NCBI RefSeq assembly: GCF_009811795.1
Contig: NZ_BLJE01000002.1
Location: 310,001-374,000, forward strand
Length of the DNA: 64,000 bases
Origin: Litoreibacter roseus
GTDB lineage: Bacteria; Pseudomonadota; Alphaproteobacteria; Rhodobacterales; Rhodobacteraceae
Direction: 5' to 3'
Part shown: in pieces, positions 61,094-64,000 of the stretch
Layout: every line of letters starts with the position of its first letter
Position numbering within the stretch: position 1 is the stretch's first letter
Made by a program: the position numbers and the translations under genes
Notes under the pieces: model-generated
The model's database searches: none
Seen by the model: the letters and a program-made list of their open reading frames with translations, nothing else
What the model was told of the DNA's origin: nothing

Positions 61094-62476
61094 ATGCCCA
61101 CTTTTGCCGCGCCCGATGCGTCAGCCCATCCACTTCATTTGCTGCGGCCTGATCGTCTGGACAGTTGGCTCTCTGATCAGAGCACGCATGTGCAGCGATG
61201 GGTCAAGGCAAATGGTTTCACAGGGCGCGAAGGGGAGGTTTGCTTGATCCCGGGTACGGATGGCGGCGTTGACGCGATCGCAGCGGGGTTGGGTGACACA
61301 TCCGCCGCCGCGCGCGGTCGGTTTCACCTCGCATCGATTGCCCAAAAGCTGCCCGAGGGGACCTATAAGATTGCCAGCCACGGTGAGGCTGAAGACCTGC
61401 AAGAGCATGCATTGGGTTGGCTGCTGTCCCGCTACAAATTCAACCGCTACAAATCAGGGGAGCCGCACTCCGCAAAGCTTATCTGCCCGGACGGCGTAGA
61501 TGCGGACAGGCTCAGCGCGATTGCGGCGGGTGAGTTTCTGACGCGAGATCTCATCAACACGCCTGCAAACGATATGAGCCCACCCCAGTTGGAGGCCGCC
61601 GCGCGACAATTGGCGCAGAATCACGACGCTCAGGTCGACGTCATCACCGGTGAGGCATTGCTGGAAAAAGGTTTCCCACTCGTACACGCCGTCGGGCGGG
61701 CTTCCGCCGATGCCCCAAGACTAATCGATCTGACATGGGGAACCGACGGCCCGGCGCTCACGCTCGTTGGTAAGGGCGTCTGCTTTGATACGGGCGGTCT
61801 CAATATCAAACCCGCGTCCTCTATGGGGTTGATGAAAAAAGACATGGGCGGCGCCGCGACGGTCCTCGGGCTGGCGCATATGATCATGGCACTCAAGTTA
61901 CCGGTTCGTCTGCGAGTTCTTGTCCCTGCCGTCGAAAACTCGATCAGCAGCAACGCGTTTCGCCCTCAGGATGTTCTCATCTCCCGCGCTGGCAAAACAG
62001 TGGAGATCAACAATACAGATGCAGAGGGTCGCCTGGTTCTGGCCGATGCGCTGACCTACGCCGATGAGGCAAAGCCCGATGCTCTGATCTGCATGGCGAC
62101 CTTGACCGGCGCGGCGCGTGTCGCCGTGGGACCAGACTTGGCGCCGTTTTATACAGATGACGATGAGTTGGCTCAGGCCTTGCAACATGCGGCGAAGGCT
62201 GTGCGTGATCCCGTTTGGCGGATGCCATTCCACACACCGTACGAGACCATGATAGAACCGGCGGTCGCTGATTTGGACAACGCGCCCGGCGGTGGATTTG
62301 CGGGCTCCATCACCGCAGCACTTTTCTTGCGCCGTTTCGTGGAGCACACGGCCAAATTCGCACATTTCGACATATATGGATGGCAGCCCAATCCACTCCC
62401 CGCCCGACCGAAAGGCGGTTTGGGTCAAGGGGCCCGGGCGCTGCTAGACGCACTACCGAAAGTTCTCAACCTATGA
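61094..62476 (+). CDS. M17-family leucyl aminopeptidase
   Basis: The 460-residue enzyme has the M17 two-metal site: VGKGVCFDTGGLNIKPASSM with the metal-binding Lys and Asp, KKDMGGAATVLGLAHMIMAL, and the signature EINNTDAEGRLVLADALTYA. It cleaves N-terminal residues of peptides in the cytosol. The length is slightly short relative to PepA (about 500), owing to a reduced N-terminal domain. The next gene, an NlpC/P60 hydrolase, overlaps its stop by four bases (ATGA), so cell-wall peptide recycling is a possible shared role. Confidence 0.95.
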   Translation: MPTFAAPDASAHPLHLLRPDRLDSWLSDQSTHVQRWVKANGFTGREGEVCLIPGTDGGVDAIAAGLGDTSAAARGRFHLASIAQKLPEGTYKIASHGEAEDLQEHALGWLLSRYKFNRYKSGEPHSAKLICPDGVDADRLSAIAAGEFLTRDLINTPANDMSPPQLEAAARQLAQNHDAQVDVITGEALLEKGFPLVHAVGRASADAPRLIDLTWGTDGPALTLVGKGVCFDTGGLNIKPASSMGLMKKDMGGAATVLGLAHMIMALKLPVRLRVLVPAVENSISSNAFRPQDVLISRAGKTVEINNTDAEGRLVLADALTYADEAKPDALICMATLTGAARVAVGPDLAPFYTDDDELAQALQHAAKAVRDPVWRMPFHTPYETMIEPAVADLDNAPGGGFAGSITAALFLRRFVEHTAKFAHFDIYGWQPNPLPARPKGGLGQGARALLDALPKVLNL

Positions 62477-63300
62477 CCGACGCCCGCTTAACGCCTTCCA
62501 ACGAACGTGTGGCCGCCGCCTATTTAGAAGGTCAGGTCGATGCGCCGCGATATGTTGAAGGGGAGTTGCTGCAATGTACCTGTGCGGCCGCCGATATCCT
62601 TGGCAAACCCGGAGGGCGCCGCACGTCTCAACTTCTGTTTGGTGATCTGTTCAACGTTCTTGAGGTACACAAGGGCCATGCGTTTGGGCAGTCGGTCTAT
62701 GACGGCTACTGCGGTTATATTCGTGAAGATCTTTTGGGACGTGCCGAGGACGCGACCCATTGGGTATCTGTTCCTGCAACCCATTTGTACCCCGCACCTC
62801 ATTTGAAGGTCATGACCCAAGGCGCGCTATATTTCGGATCAGAAGTATCTGTGATCGGCATTGAAGGCACGTGGTCTCGCCTGTCGGGCGGGCAGTGTGT
62901 CCCAAGCGTCCATCTCCAGCCCATTGGTGAACGTCGGAAGGATCCCGTCGCTGTTGCGGATTTGCTGTTGGGTACGCCATATCTTTGGGGCGGCTCCAGC
63001 CGCTACGGCATCGATTGCTCGGGCTTGATCCAGATTTGCTGGCGTGCCTGTGGGCGCGAATGTCCGCGCGACAGCGATATGCAGGAACAGGACATCGGAC
63101 ATCCTGTCGAGATGGAAGATATTCGCCGCGGTGACCTGGTCTTTTGGGACGGGCACGTTGGTCTGATGACATCAGATAGCATTATGATCCATGCCAACGC
63201 GCATCACATGGCTGTGGCCTATGAGCCTTTGGAAGACGCAATCCAACGGATCGACGAGGCTGGCGATGGTCCAGTTACATCGATCAAAAGACCCGAATGA
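62473..63300 (+). CDS. NlpC/P60-family (C40) peptidoglycan hydrolase
   Basis: The 275-residue protein has two SH3-like regions (residues about 40-150) followed by the NlpC/P60 domain. The domain has the catalytic Cys in SSRYGIDCSGLIQICWRACG, the His in GDLVFWDGHVGLMTSDSIMI and the third polar His in HANAHHMAVA. There is no signal peptide, so it is probably cytoplasmic and acts on muropeptides, cutting D-Glu/meso-DAP bonds as recycling endopeptidases do. The coupling to the upstream aminopeptidase supports peptide recycling. The start at 62473 is the ATGA overlap. Confidence 0.92.
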   Translation: MTDARLTPSNERVAAAYLEGQVDAPRYVEGELLQCTCAAADILGKPGGRRTSQLLFGDLFNVLEVHKGHAFGQSVYDGYCGYIREDLLGRAEDATHWVSVPATHLYPAPHLKVMTQGALYFGSEVSVIGIEGTWSRLSGGQCVPSVHLQPIGERRKDPVAVADLLLGTPYLWGGSSRYGIDCSGLIQICWRACGRECPRDSDMQEQDIGHPVEMEDIRRGDLVFWDGHVGLMTSDSIMIHANAHHMAVAYEPLEDAIQRIDEAGDGPVTSIKRPE

Positions 63301-63303
63301 CAG

Positions 63304-63648
63304 TCATTCGACGACGCGGATCAGTTTCTTTTCCAGAACCCTGAGAACCTGCTTTAGATCAGCACCCCGCTTCAGAATGCGACCATCCATACCAATCACG
63401 GCATATTGCTGTTGCTTGGCGGCAAGCTTTGGTCGTTTCTCGATGCGGTAGATTGGATGTTCCGCCGCGCGTCGAAAAATCGAGAAAACGGCGACGTCTT
63501 TTAGCATCGAAATCCCGTAGTCCCGCCATTCGCCAGCGGATACCATGCGACCATAAAGTGTAAGGATGTCCCCGAGCTCTCGACGGTGAAACGCGACTCG
63601 GTCCGGTATCTGATGCCCTTGCAGCGGAATTGGTGAATTATAGCTCAT
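63304..63648 (-). CDS. DUF2794-family protein
   Basis: The 114-residue protein matches DUF2794 of alphaproteobacteria: VAFHRRELGDILTLYGRMVS, AGEWRDYGISMLKDVAVFSI, FRRAAEHPIYRIEKRPKLAA and RILKRGADLKQVLRVLEKKL. The family has no known function. The start at 63648 gives the family-standard MSYNSP end; the frame to 63684 is a longer alternative. It is convergent with the NlpC/P60 gene, three bases apart. Confidence 0.9.
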   Translation of the reverse strand: MSYNSPIPLQGHQIPDRVAFHRRELGDILTLYGRMVSAGEWRDYGISMLKDVAVFSIFRRAAEHPIYRIEKRPKLAAKQQQYAVIGMDGRILKRGADLKQVLRVLEKKLIRVVE

Positions 63649-63852
63649 CGTGCAACCCTGACGTGAACACGGCTCATTTTGCAAGAGTTGTCCACAGGCG
63701 ATCCTATCGAAACCCCAGCAATTCCGCGCGTTTTCCCTGTTTTGGCCATGATTGGTTGCGACCTATTCCATGTGTAGCGAGTGAGAGCTCAACCCGGTGC
63801 GGCAGTATCAGCCCCCACCCAGATGGTCGCACCGGACTACACGGGACTACGG

Positions 63853-63878
63853 CCCCATCCTGAGTTTTCAGGGTGGGG
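63853..63878 (-). terminator. Candidate terminator hairpin after the edge gene
   Basis: Arms of 11 bases (63853-63863 and 63868-63878) pair with one mismatch around a four-base loop, just downstream of the stop of the minus-strand gene at the right edge. No U-run follows on that strand, so this is a weak candidate. Confidence 0.4.
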
Positions 63879-63882
63879 TTGC

Positions 63883-64000
63883 TCACTTCAAGGGGTCGTC
63901 AGGCACAGCAAATGTTAGTGACGCCCAAAGCGAGTACCATACCGGATCGTCCTTGGGCTTTTGTGCCTCAAGCGGGACCATAGCGACCGCATCAACAAGA
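63883..64000 (-). CDS. 3' end of an unidentified gene (C-terminal fragment)
   Basis: The minus strand is open from the window edge to a TGA at 63883-63885. It encodes about 38 residues beginning VDAVAMVPLEAQKPKDDP and ending FAVPDDPLK. The sequence is too short to assign a family. It is supported as coding only by the open frame, the sensible codon use and the hairpin downstream. Confidence 0.45.
   Translation of the reverse strand, partial: LVDAVAMVPLEAQKPKDDPVWYSLWASLTFAVPDDPLK

Noticed and set aside
63688-63696. DnaA-box-like sequence TTGTCCACA
   Set aside because: A single imperfect box with no cluster, no AT-rich unwinding region and no replication gene nearby does not support an origin.
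63704-63886. 60-residue open frame on the minus strand
   Set aside because: It reads through a hairpin that follows the edge gene and has no recognisable peptide, so it is treated as non-coding.

Overview
The window is a contiguous piece of an alphaproteobacterial chromosome of moderately high GC, most likely a marine Rhodobacteraceae (Roseobacter-group) member. This rests on the DUF2794 protein, the alphaproteobacterial flagellar order motB-flgE-flgK-flgL-flgI, several TRAP transporters, a Zur/ZnuABC locus, and an sbtA-sbtB-carbonic anhydrase cluster. No rRNA, tRNA, CRISPR array or prophage was seen. Genes are densely packed, and many neighbours share ATGA, GTGA or TGATG stop/start overlaps.

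Layout. 1-4.9 kb: leucine biosynthesis (leuD 3' end, leuB) around two unrelated exported or membrane proteins, then an EamA-type transporter. 4.9-13.3 kb: an eight-gene minus-strand operon combining envelope-lipid enzymes (EEP hydrolase, CDP-alcohol phosphatidyltransferase, sulfatase/LTA-synthase-like membrane enzyme, YbhN-like flippase) with an NMT1/THI5-type ABC importer whose two permease domains are fused, and a GT4 glycosyltransferase. 13.4-21.2 kb: YceI, then a LysR regulator divergent from a DctP-type TRAP operon that ends in a dimethylformamidase-like protein, faced by an old-yellow-enzyme oxidoreductase. 21.3-32.8 kb: two protein-sorting systems, each with its own VIT/VWA-domain substrate. 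The first is an exosortase with a PEP-CTERM-like substrate, followed by a two-component system and a TAXI-TRAP transporter. The second is a rhombosortase with a GlyGly-CTERM substrate, preceded by tandem operator-like palindromes.

33.0-45.8 kb: a degraded IS5-like remnant, an MFS transporter, then a heme-uptake region (hmuSTUV, an IsdG-like heme monooxygenase, tonB-exbD-exbD-exbB, a small exported protein, a TonB-dependent receptor). Inside it lie the decayed remains of a second, siderophore-type ABC importer. 46.1-51.9 kb: flagellar genes, with flgI and its flank visibly richer in A+T. 52.0-55.3 kb: zinc uptake under Zur, with a clear palindromic operator. 55.3-57.7 kb: an FrhB/BciB-like flavoprotein and asd. 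57.7-60.5 kb: an acidic protein of unknown function and the bicarbonate-uptake set sbtB, sbtA and beta-carbonic anhydrase. 60.6-64 kb: a degenerate Hpt protein, an M17 aminopeptidase, an NlpC/P60 hydrolase, DUF2794, and the 3' end of an unidentified gene.

The most notable features are the two VIT/VWA-plus-sorting-enzyme modules within 12 kb of each other and the eight-gene lipid/ABC operon. All functions are read from sequence motifs and family knowledge; no database search was run.
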